From contig CAJXPN010000290.1 of the NCBI GenBank assembly GCA_913058025.1, positions 1 through 6,242 on the forward strand: a DNA stretch of 6,242 nt, read 5' to 3'. Every line of letters starts with the position of its first letter. The first letter of the stretch is position 1. The stretch comes from an uncultured Myxococcales bacterium (GTDB lineage: Bacteria; Myxococcota_A; Bradymonadia; Bradymonadales; Bradymonadaceae). Below, in pieces: positions 1-6,210 of this stretch. The notes beneath the pieces are model-generated. The model ran no database searches. It was given only the letters and a program-made list of their open reading frames with translations, and was not told the DNA's origin. A program made the position numbers and the translations under genes.

Positions 1-49
1 ATCTACACAGAGTAGATCGTCGGCAGCGTCAGATGTGTATAAGAGACAG
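1..49 (+). other. Nextera P5-side sequencing adapter with i5 index (library artefact)
   Basis: This is not genomic DNA. Bases 1-8 are the end of the Illumina P5 sequence. Bases 9-16 (AGAGTAGA) match the Nextera i5 index known as S504/N504. Bases 17-30 are the Read-1 adapter, and 31-49 are the 19-base Tn5 mosaic end (AGATGTGTATAAGAGACAG). Genomic sequence starts at base 50. Read on the minus strand in the frame of the adjoining gene, the adapter adds a spurious C-L-L-Y-T-S-D-A-A-D-D tail. On the plus strand, a GTG at 35 opens the known artefact peptide M-Y-K-R-Q. Confidence 0.99.
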
Positions 50-1290
50 GGGGAGCGCAGCTCGATGAGCAGGAAGGTTTCACAGTCGTCCCCGCCGAGC
101 GCCTTGCACAGCCCGACGCAGTGCATGCGCGTGGCCTCGTCGGGTGGGCTCAGGCGCTCGAGCGGGAGGAGCTCGATGGCGCCCTCCCAGCGGAGCTCGA
201 GCAGCTCCCCCCAGAACTCCCTGCGCTCGGTCGTCTTCGCGCCCTCGAGGACCGAGCGCATCAACGCCACGAGCTCCTCCTGAGAGAACGAGGCCGCCAT
301 CATCGCGCGCAGCAGCCGCAGGCGCTGGAACATGGGGCGCGCCGTGTCGACGATGAGGCGAGCGCCGAACGTGCGCGCGAGCGTGTCGAGCGCCCACTCC
401 CGCTTCTCGGCGTCTCTGTGGGTCGTCGACACGGCGTTCAGGAGCTCGAAGAGCGCGTCGTCGTCGAAGGCCTCGGGGTGGCGCTCGTAATGGATGAGCT
501 GGAGCTCGCTGTGCGAGCTCTCCTCGCACAGCTTCGTCATTGCGGCCTCGTGCTCACCACCAGGGGTCGCCCGCGCGAGCACTTCGCGCACACACAGCGC
601 GCGGTAGAGCGGCGACTGCTTCTCGTGCGACTGGGCGACGAGCGTGCTCATGAGGTCGTCGGGCGAGAACCTCATCTGGCTCGCCGCGAACGCGACGTCC
701 TGGATTTGGATGATGAGCGCGTCGATGTTCTGGCTCTCCTCGCTCAGCAACGCGCGCGCGACCAGGTGCGCGCCCTCGAGGTGGATCTCGCTCCATCGCT
801 TCGTGGCGGTGTCCTCGAGCAGGGCGATGAGCAGCGCGCGGATCTCCTTGTCCATCGTCGCGAGCGCGAGCGCGGTGGCCCCCGACACGACGAACGCGCG
901 GTCGAAGACCTCGTCACCGAGCGCGAACTCGTCGGCGCGCGCGGGCGCCTGCTCGGTGGGCGGGAGCGACCTGCTCGAGGACGACAGCCGCACGCCGCTG
1001 GGCACGCGCCCCTCGAGGTCCACGTCGATCCAGAGGTTCCCGCGCGCGCGGTCGGGCGTGGTCAGGATCGTCAACGTGATCGGCACGTCGCGCAGAGTAC
1101 CCTTCGCGCGCGCCTCGATCCCATCCTCGGCATGCTCGGGTGAGAGCCCGAGCTTGGCGAAGAGTGTCTTCGGCGCGTTCGAGCGGTGCAACCATCCGGA
1201 CCCCAACACTCGCCGCGTCGCCCGCTGGCCCATGATGCCGAGCGGCGCGAACAACACGCAAAGGCTCACGATCGTGACCACCGTCACCAT
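50..1290 (-). CDS. Uncharacterised membrane-anchored protein with helical (HEAT-like) C-terminal half, 3' truncated
   Basis: The family is not recognised by name. The frame opens with ATG at 1290-1288 and stays open for 413 genomic codons to the adapter junction, so the C-terminus is missing. Residues 2-19 are a hydrophobic membrane anchor or uncleaved signal segment, followed by a basic stretch (Q-R-A-T-R-R), which suggests an N-out/C-in anchor or a cytoplasm-proximal stop. Residues about 67-110 look like beta strands (V-P-I-T-L-T-I-L, N-L-W-I-D-V-D-L). A G-D-E-V-F-D-R-A-F-V-V-S-G motif lies at 125-137. From about 138 the chain is almost all amphipathic helix with recurring L-L and A-L pairs. 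The stretch about 355-413 reads like a HEAT-type helical pair. From memory, proteins with this layout and an F-D-x-x-F-V-V-x-G motif are frequent among myxobacterial hypotheticals; this is an inference. A good ribosome binding site precedes the start. The gene is divergent from the methyltransferase. A scaffold or binding role is possible, but no enzyme motif is visible. Confidence 0.85.
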
Positions 1291-1298
1291 TCCTACTG

Positions 1299-1304
1299 CT
1301 CCTC
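1299..1304 (-). promoter_or_regulatory. Ribosome binding site GAGGAG of the membrane-anchored protein
   Basis: Minus-strand GAGGAG lies 8 bases before the ATG at 1290. It is a near-consensus Shine-Dalgarno sequence. It fixes the start of this truncated gene and supports the minus strand as the coding strand against the long plus-strand frame that overlaps it. Confidence 0.75.
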
Positions 1305-1438
1305 TCGCGTGCCCACGCGAACTCGACGTGCTTATGAGTGCTTCCCTTCGACTGTAAGGCACAACGCGTGCGCCGTCACACGCTTTACGAGCGCGCGCTC
1401 ACGAGGCAGGCTGCGCGTCGACCCGGATCGCGCAGGAC

Positions 1439-1447
1439 AAGGAGAGG
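1439..1447 (+). promoter_or_regulatory. Ribosome binding site AAGGAGAGG of the methyltransferase
   Basis: AAGGAGAGG lies just upstream of the ATG at 1452, with 7 bases between its GGAG core and the start codon. It decides the start. The frame is open from 1338, but the 38 extra codons there are arginine-rich, unlike any methyltransferase N-terminus, and have no such site. Confidence 0.8.
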
Positions 1448-1451
1448 ACGA

Positions 1452-2321
1452 ATGGCGAGAGCGGACAGGATAAGGAACGTGGACCCGAGCTTTCGAAACT
1501 GGGTCAAGCCGGGGCCGATGCCCGACCTCGAGGCGATGCACACCGTGCCGCTCGAGGAGGGCGAGACGCTCGACGCGATCTCGGGGCACTGGCGGATCTT
1601 CCAGCTCCGTCAGGGGCACCGCTTCTCCACCGACGACATCCTCACGGCCTGGTACGGCACGAGCTGGTGCCCGTCGGCGCGCCGGGTGCTCGACCTGGGC
1701 AGCGGGATCGGCTCCGTCGCGCTCGTCGCCGCGTGGCGGCTCCCGTTCTCGTCCTTCGTGACGGTCGAGGCCCAGGAGGCCAGCGTCGCGCTCGCGCGCA
1801 AGAGCGTGGCCTACAACGGCGTCGGCGATCGCTTCGACGTGCGCCTCGGCGACATCCGCGACGAGGATGTCTTCGCTGGCGACGAGCCCTTCGACCTCGT
1901 GCTCGGCTCGCCGCCGTACTTCCCGCCCGAGACGGGGCCCATCAGCGACCACCCGCAGCGCGCGGCGTGTCGCTTCGAGCTGCGAGGCGACATCGTCGAC
2001 TACTGCGCCGCGGCCGCGCCTCGCCTGGCGCCCGGCGGAGTGTTCGCGTGCGTGTTCCCGGTGCGCCCCGAGCACCAGCGCCAGCGCGTCTTCGACGCGG
2101 CCAGGGCCGCGGGGCTGTGCGTCGTGCGTTGGAGGCCCGTCGCGTTGCGCGCCGCCGACGGCCCTCTGCTCGGCCTCTTCCTCATGCAGCGCGCCTCCGA
2201 TCTGCCCGAGGCGATGCGTGAGCGGTGCTGGGAGGAGCCCACGCTCGAGGTGCGGGACACGAACCTCGAGATCCACCCCGAGTACCTCGCGGTGAAGCTC
2301 GCGTTCGGGTTCCCCCCCTGA
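1452..2321 (+). CDS. TrmN6-like SAM-dependent methyltransferase
   Basis: A 289-residue class I methyltransferase of the TrmN6/HemK-related group, which methylates exocyclic or backbone nitrogens using S-adenosylmethionine. Visible parts: the TrmN6-style entry stretch Q-G-H-R-F-S-T-D-D at residues 54-62 (compare the usual Q-x-x-x-G-[YF]-R-F-[ST]-x-D); SAM motif I V-L-D-L-G-S-G-I-G at 79-87; the acidic residue after strand 2 at E106 (V-E-A-Q-E); G-D-I-R-D at 132-136 as motif III; and the catalytic tetrapeptide S-P-P-Y at 153-156 in place of N-P-P-Y. E. coli TrmN6 (YfiC) modifies A37 of tRNA1(Val). The length here is slightly above that of the E. coli protein because of about 25 extra N-terminal residues and a C-terminal extension. 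With S for N in the catalytic motif, the substrate could be RNA, protein or a small molecule, so no symbol is given. It is probably cytoplasmic, with no signal peptide, and appears monocistronic: divergent from its left neighbour and convergent with its right. Confidence 0.88.
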   Translation: MARADRIRNVDPSFRNWVKPGPMPDLEAMHTVPLEEGETLDAISGHWRIFQLRQGHRFSTDDILTAWYGTSWCPSARRVLDLGSGIGSVALVAAWRLPFSSFVTVEAQEASVALARKSVAYNGVGDRFDVRLGDIRDEDVFAGDEPFDLVLGSPPYFPPETGPISDHPQRAACRFELRGDIVDYCAAAAPRLAPGGVFACVFPVRPEHQRQRVFDAARAAGLCVVRWRPVALRAADGPLLGLFLMQRASDLPEAMRERCWEEPTLEVRDTNLEIHPEYLAVKLAFGFPP

Positions 2322-2345
2322 GCCTCGAGTGGGCGCCGTGAGGCG

Positions 2346-2357
2346 CGCGGGCCCGCG
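2346..2357. repeat. 12-base perfect GC palindrome between convergent genes
   Basis: CGCGGGCCCGCG is perfectly self-complementary and fills the end of the 36-base gap between the convergent stop codons (2319-2321 plus, 2360-2358 minus). It has no loop and no T-run on either side, so it is not a standard intrinsic terminator. In so GC-rich a genome it may be chance. Confidence 0.3.
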
Positions 2358-4508
2358 TCAGTACGCGCGGCCGATGATGTGGATGCGCTCGCCCGAGACG
2401 GCCTCTGCGGCGTGGAGCCCGGCCATGACGGCGCACTCGATGCAGCCGGCGGTGATCGAGGTCAGCACCCAGTCACCCGCGAGCGCGACGTTCCCGAAGC
2501 CCGACTCGCCCGCCTTGAGCCGCAGGCTCGTGGTGCCCGGCGTGCTCAGGATGTAGCGCTCTGTGTTGTCGATGTTGACGCGGATGTACTGATCGCGCAG
2601 GCGCGCGGCGCCGCTCTTGTTGGAGTGGAGCAGCGAGTAGTCCAGCGCGGCGGGGGAGGAGCGGGTGCCCGCCTGGGTCCAGATGTGCCCGGTGTTCGAG
2701 GCGAACCACGCCTTGGCCATCGCCTCGGCGCGCGCCTTCTCTCGCCTTGGGAAGTCCGTGTCGGTGTAGGGCGGCACGTCGTCCGGGTCCAGGTCCCACG
2801 GGCCGCAGAAGTAGGCGAGGTACTCAGGCGCGTCGACCTCGGGCCAGTCCTCGTGTTCGAGGAGGTGGCTCAGGTCGGCCCAGGTGTTTATGGGGTCGAC
2901 GTAGCCGGTCACGATCACGGGCACGCGAGGCGCACCCAGCGAGCGGGCGTCCTCGTCGAGCCAGAGCTGCACGGCCACCGTCGGCGTCGACTTCAGCCCA
3001 CGCGCCATCTCACCGAACCGCGCGTTCGCGCCCATGAGCTCCGAGGCGATCTGCTCGAAGCACGTGCACGGGATGCCGAGCACGACCTCGTCGAAGTCGA
3101 CGCCTCGCTCGAGCACGACCTCGCCCACTCCCTCCCAGGGGGACCACCTCGTCTCGAGGTTGATCTTGCGGTCGCGAAGCTCGTCGCCTTCGACGAGCTG
3201 ATCGTAGAGCGGCCTGTTCGGCCAGCTCGGCAGACCCTTGACGTCTATGAGCGGGTCGTAGCCCGCGGCAGGGTCCTTGAGCGTGGCCTGGCGGGTCATC
3301 CGGATCGTGTCGACGTTCGCGCCGGCGTCGTCGATCTCGAGGTTCTCGACGCGGTGGAAGTACTCGAACTTCACCCCTCGCTCACGCAGGACCTCGTACA
3401 TCGGGGCGTAGACGACGTCGCCCATGCCCGCCTGCATCGTGTAGAACAGCGCGCCCTTGTAGGTGAACACGAGCCTGAAGCAGCCATGGATCGCGGTGCC
3501 CGCGCCCACAGAGGGTCGGTGCGTGTCGCCGTTGATGTAGCCGAAGACGTAGTCGTAGATGCCCCGGATCATGACCGAGTCGATCGTGTACTCGCTGCAG
3601 CCCCAGCGCCGCAGCCACTCCACCCACTCGAACCGGTCGATGACCTCGAACCCTTCGAAGATCACGCGGTCGAGGATCAGCCCCTTGATCGTGGCGAGGC
3701 CGACGTCGAGCGCGATGTAGAGGTGGCGCGCGTCGGCGTTGTCGTCGAGCGAGTCGTAGAACTCGCCGCGAAGCCAGTCCAGCGCGCTCGTGAGCATGCT
3801 AATGATGCGGACGTGGTCGAGCGAGAGGTGCGCGTCGACCTCGTTGGGCAGCCACGTCGCGAAGTTCATCGCCTGCTCGATGAGGCCGCCCAGATCGAAC
3901 CGCGTGAGCGCCGACAGGTCGAAGCCGCGGTCCTCCGGGGTGTGCGGCGTGATCTCGGGGTGGTCGTCCCCTCCGGTGAGCATGCGCCAGAGCGAGTCCC
4001 CAAGCGACTCGTCCCGGTGCTCCTCGTAGAACGGAGAGCGCGTGAAGATCGACCAGATGAGCTCCAGGCTCATCTTCACGTAGTCCCAGGGCGTCGGCAT
4101 CACGCCGCCGTCTCCAGGGACCGAGTCGTTCGTCGGGTACTCCAGGTCCCAGTGCTCCCAGGTCCCGTTCACGAACTCCTCGATCACCACGTCGCTGTGC
4201 TTGTGGAACGCCTCCTGCCACGTCGCCAGGGGCGCGCCCTCGGGCCGGTCGGCGACCCCATACACGTCACGCATCAGCTTGAAGGCGTTCTCGTAGAACC
4301 CAGCCCAGATGTGCAGGCCGTGCTCCTCGATCCGCATCGAGTGGGACGGGTCGCGGCCGCTCGCTCCCTTCCCGCCCAGGCGCCACCCCATCTGGTACAG
4401 AGTGATGTCGTAGCGATCCTGCCAGCCGTCGAGCTGCGTCAGAGCCCACACGGTGGACATGGCCCCGGTGCCTCCGCCGAGCACCGCGATCTTCTTCTTT
4501 GTCGTCAT
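2358..4508 (-). CDS. FAD-dependent oxidoreductase, amine-oxidase/carotenoid-desaturase type
   Basis: A 716-residue flavoprotein that probably oxidises or desaturates a lipophilic substrate. The N-terminal dinucleotide-binding fold is clear: I-A-V-L-G-G-G-T-G-A at residues 7-16 binds the ADP part of FAD. The R-x-G-G-K motif typical of phytoene-desaturase and amine-oxidase relatives is at 43-47, followed by E-E-H-G-L-H-I-W at 61-68. The middle has G-M-G-D at 361-364 followed by a helix, and a strand V-E-N-L-E-I-D at 387-393. D-E-V-V-L-G-I-P lies at 473-480. The C-terminal FAD motif is A-G-D-W at 677-680 with E691 (I-E-C-A-V-M-A-G). There is no signal peptide. Typical carotenoid desaturases have about 450-550 residues; the excess here lies mainly in an acidic, tryptophan-rich region at about 100-340, probably the substrate cap. 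The start at 4508 is chosen because the FAD motif follows at the usual distance. An upstream extension to 4580 is possible but lacks family-like sequence. It follows the decarboxylase-like gene on the same strand. The substrate is unknown; carotenoid, sterol/squalene or polyketide are alternatives. Confidence 0.87.
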   Translation of the reverse strand: MTTKKKIAVLGGGTGAMSTVWALTQLDGWQDRYDITLYQMGWRLGGKGASGRDPSHSMRIEEHGLHIWAGFYENAFKLMRDVYGVADRPEGAPLATWQEAFHKHSDVVIEEFVNGTWEHWDLEYPTNDSVPGDGGVMPTPWDYVKMSLELIWSIFTRSPFYEEHRDESLGDSLWRMLTGGDDHPEITPHTPEDRGFDLSALTRFDLGGLIEQAMNFATWLPNEVDAHLSLDHVRIISMLTSALDWLRGEFYDSLDDNADARHLYIALDVGLATIKGLILDRVIFEGFEVIDRFEWVEWLRRWGCSEYTIDSVMIRGIYDYVFGYINGDTHRPSVGAGTAIHGCFRLVFTYKGALFYTMQAGMGDVVYAPMYEVLRERGVKFEYFHRVENLEIDDAGANVDTIRMTRQATLKDPAAGYDPLIDVKGLPSWPNRPLYDQLVEGDELRDRKINLETRWSPWEGVGEVVLERGVDFDEVVLGIPCTCFEQIASELMGANARFGEMARGLKSTPTVAVQLWLDEDARSLGAPRVPVIVTGYVDPINTWADLSHLLEHEDWPEVDAPEYLAYFCGPWDLDPDDVPPYTDTDFPRREKARAEAMAKAWFASNTGHIWTQAGTRSSPAALDYSLLHSNKSGAARLRDQYIRVNIDNTERYILSTPGTTSLRLKAGESGFGNVALAGDWVLTSITAGCIECAVMAGLHAAEAVSGERIHIIGRAY

Positions 4509-4596
4509 TCGATCCCCCGCTGGGTTCGATGGGTCTTGGTTCGAGCGCCGATGGTACGGCGCCCACGTCATTCGTCGCAACTCGCTCGTGGCGCGC
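4509..4596 (-). other. Gap between the two operon genes, with weak RBS, direct repeat and small hairpin
   Basis: These 88 bases separate the decarboxylase-like stop codon from the oxidoreductase start. On the minus strand GGGGGA (4518-4513) sits 4 bases before the ATG and is the only, rather poor, Shine-Dalgarno candidate. Plus-strand GGTTCGA occurs at 4523-4529 and again at 4538-4544, 15 bases apart. A 6-base GC stem with a 6-base loop lies at 4545-4562 (GCGCCG/CGGCGC) with no T-run. The hairpin could attenuate or process the transcript, or be chance. Confidence 0.4.
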
Positions 4597-5370
4597 TCAG
4601 CCGCCAGCCTTCACGCGTGATGGCCACGCGGGCGCCGTCAGCGTCCACGGCACGCTCATCCTGAAACCGCCGAGCGCTCCCGCGCTCAACGGGTCGTACC
4701 CGCGCCGGCCTACCGACAGGCCGTCCAGGAACTCCTGGCGTACGTCGACCTCTCCCGATGCCACCTGCCCCGTCGCATCGCTCAGGTCGAAGCGCAAGAA
4801 CGACGACACGTACGGCCCGAGCGCCCACTGACCCACCAGCGGCTGCTCGAAGATGGCCCGGATCGCGTCGAACCCTGGGAGCGACTCCACCGGCTCCGGA
4901 GACCCGTTCGCGCGGAACTTCCCCTGGATGATCGGTCGGTCCAGCGTCGCCGTATGCACGCGGTACACCTCGCCGTCTCGCACACGGGCGAGCTGCTTGT
5001 CGTAGCCGTAGAGCCACCCGAGCAGCGTCGGGAGCAGCTCGTCGAGGTACAGCCTGGGCATGAACGAGTAGGGGCCCTCGTAGTCGTAGCCGTCCCCTTT
5101 GAATCGCACGAACGGGATCACCACGATGAACTCCTCGTAGCTCATCGTCAGCGGCGGCGCGATGTTGGAGTGGACGGCCTCCTGCGTCCCGAACGCGAAC
5201 ACCACCGGGTGCTCCTCGCCCCCGGTCAGCCCCGAGTCCATGAGCTCGAGCCGCTCGGGCAGCCAACTCGCCACCAACGCGCGCTCCCACGCTCCCACCA
5301 TCATCGACGCGTCGTAGCGACCCACTCCGTGGATCGGGAACGCCGGAAAGATCGGTCCTCGCTCTCCCAT
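4597..5370 (-). CDS. Acetoacetate decarboxylase-fold protein
   Basis: A 257-residue protein, close to the about 245-residue size of classic acetoacetate decarboxylases. Family-like features in order: L-P-E-R-L-E-L at 37-43 after a substrate-lining N-terminal segment; the strand H-P-V-V-F-A-F-G at 54-61; S-Y-E-E-F-I-V-V at 77-84, where E80 may correspond to an active-site glutamate; P-R-L-Y-L-D at 105-110; and Y-G-Y-D-K-Q-L-A at 121-128. The last segment aligns with the classic G-[YF]-P-K-K-L. K125 would be the Schiff-base lysine, while the second lysine, which lowers its pKa in the clostridial enzyme, is Q126 and the proline is D124. Imine chemistry (decarboxylase, aldolase-dehydratase, cyclase) is thus possible, but simple acetoacetate decarboxylation is doubtful. 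The assignment is by motif pattern, from memory. No signal peptide. It probably forms an operon with the downstream oxidoreductase. Confidence 0.72.
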   Translation of the reverse strand: MGERGPIFPAFPIHGVGRYDASMMVGAWERALVASWLPERLELMDSGLTGGEEHPVVFAFGTQEAVHSNIAPPLTMSYEEFIVVIPFVRFKGDGYDYEGPYSFMPRLYLDELLPTLLGWLYGYDKQLARVRDGEVYRVHTATLDRPIIQGKFRANGSPEPVESLPGFDAIRAIFEQPLVGQWALGPYVSSFLRFDLSDATGQVASGEVDVRQEFLDGLSVGRRGYDPLSAGALGGFRMSVPWTLTAPAWPSRVKAGG

Positions 5371-5523
5371 CGGATGCCCTCTCTTTGTGTCTCGTGCGGC
5401 TCAGTTTAACACACGCCCCCCACGATCGCCCCCTCGCCCACGCTGATCCGGCCGCCGCGATCATGACACTCCCCGGCGGACTCCTTGGGTTGCTGACAAC
5501 CGGCGCGTAGGTCAGAATATGTC
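5371..5523. promoter_or_regulatory. Shared divergent control region of the decarboxylase/oxidoreductase pair and the histidine kinase
   Basis: These 153 bases lie between two divergent starts. On the plus strand CTGACA (5493-5498) and GAATAT (5515-5520), 16 bases apart, are a weak sigma-70-like pair that would place transcription at or near the kinase ATG. On the minus strand TTAAAC (5410-5405) is the only AT-rich patch, without a matching -35. A 9-base inverted repeat pair (5460-5468 and 5520-5528) lies inside and may be an operator. No RNA gene is seen. Confidence 0.4.
5377..5383 (-). promoter_or_regulatory. Ribosome binding site GAGAGGG of the decarboxylase-like gene
   Basis: Minus-strand GAGAGGG lies 6 bases before the ATG at 5370 and supports that start over the open frame that extends upstream in another reading frame to 5464. 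Confidence 0.65.
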
Positions 5524-5528
5524 ATGAT
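5460..5528. repeat. 9-base inverted repeat pair, right arm over a start codon
   Basis: ATCATGACA at 5460-5468 and TGTCATGAT at 5520-5528 are exact reverse complements, separated by 51 bases. Each arm also contains the small palindrome TCATGA. The right arm covers the ATG of the histidine kinase at 5524. The layout would suit a regulator bound at two sites, but it could be coincidence. Confidence 0.4.
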
Positions 5529-6210
5529 TCGCTTCCAAGAGGACATCCGACGTACTCAGATGATCGCCACCAGCGTGGTCGCCTTCATCACGCTCACTGC
5601 CTCCTCGCTCCAGCTCATCTTCTCTCGCCTGACCCTGCTCGACTACCTCGACACCTTCGGCGCCATAGCCCTCGGCGTCGTCTCCGTCATCGCGTTCGTC
5701 TTCGCGCGCGCAGGCCGCACCGAGACCGCCGGCATCGCCTTCTTCCTGTGCGCCATCATCGGCTGCTCCACCGGCGTCCTCTTCTCCGCCAGCCCCGCTG
5801 TCTTCGTCCTCAACGCCTGCGGACTGTGCGCGCTCTCTGTCTTCCCCTCTCTCGTCCTCGACGGCCGCTCCCTCGATCGCCCCTGGGGCGTCTTCATGGC
5901 CGCCGTCTGGCTCCTCGCGACCACCACGCGTATCCTGTGGCGCGGCCCTGGCTTCGACGCCAACACCCGCGACCTCTTCCTCCTCGTCATCGGCCCAACC
6001 CTCATCATCAGCATCTCCTGGTACTTCTCCCAGTCGCTGCGCCGCCGCATCGCGCGCGCCATCGAGGAGGCCGAGGCCGGCAAACACGCGCTCTCGATGA
6101 CCAACGAGAAGCTCGAGCGCAGCAGGTCCCGCGCGCTCCGCGCGCTCGAGCGCGCTCGCGCAGCCGCTCAGGCGCGCTCCACCTTCGTCGCCAACGCCTC
6201 CCACGAGCTC
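5524..6210 (+). CDS. Membrane sensor histidine kinase, N-terminal part, cut at the H box
   Basis: 229 genomic codons are present before the frame enters adapter at 6211; the ATP-binding domain and any receiver domain are missing. About six hydrophobic segments lie at residues roughly 13-33, 44-61, 68-88, 91-112, 121-138 and 150-168, with short loops and no large periplasmic domain. The sensor is therefore membrane-embedded, like other multi-span input modules. A charged helix at about 171-218 (R-R-R-I-A-R-A-I-E-E-A-E and repeats of E-R-x-R-A) forms the signalling coiled coil. Then F-V-A-N-A-S-H-E-L at 221-229 is the start of a HisKA domain. H227 (codon 6202-6204) is the predicted phospho-acceptor, and R-T-P should follow. 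No clear Shine-Dalgarno precedes the ATG at 5524, so translation may be leaderless. The next ATG (5560) also lacks a well-placed site. The gene is divergent from the decarboxylase-like gene. The partner regulator is not in the window. Confidence 0.88.

Larger units (their letters stand above)
1291..1451. promoter_or_regulatory. Divergent intergenic region between the membrane-anchored protein and the methyltransferase
   Basis: These 161 bases must hold the promoters of both divergent genes. The clearest AT-rich patch is at 1331-1357. On the minus strand it gives a weak pair, TTACAG (1357-1352) and CATAAG (1336-1331), 15 bases apart, which is poorer than a standard sigma-70 promoter. No convincing plus-strand promoter was found. 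No terminator or RNA gene is visible. Confidence 0.35.

Noticed and set aside
31..49. Transposon end suggesting an insertion sequence
   Set aside because: The 19-base Tn5 mosaic end is present at both termini, but it is attached to Illumina adapter and index sequence, so it comes from tagmentation and not from a resident element.
121..1143. 340-codon plus-strand open frame
   Set aside because: It is antisense to the minus-strand gene, with low-complexity R/E/L/H-rich translation and no ribosome binding site. The opposite frame is open for 413 codons, has a good ribosome binding site, a membrane segment and a balanced composition.
1332..2276. 314-codon minus-strand open frame
   Set aside because: It is antisense to the methyltransferase, whose SAM-binding and S-P-P-Y motifs identify the true strand.
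2322..2357. Bidirectional intrinsic terminator between the convergent genes
   Set aside because: The palindrome has no loop and there is no T-run on either strand. The 36-base gap gives no support for a standard terminator.
4518..4544. tRNA T-loop-like GGTTCGA
   Set aside because: No complementary T-stem, anticodon arm or acceptor stem can be formed around either copy.
2379..4664. 761-codon plus-strand open frame, longer than the gene opposite
   Set aside because: Translation is dominated by R, V, E, D, A and H with no domain. The opposite strand encodes a full FAD oxidoreductase with both FAD motifs. Long antisense frames are usual in GC-rich coding DNA.
4568..5464. 298-codon minus-strand frame overlapping the decarboxylase-like gene
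   Set aside because: It is in a different frame from the 257-residue protein, has R/G/A-rich composition and shows no family motif. The gene called instead has a ribosome binding site and acetoacetate-decarboxylase-like motifs.
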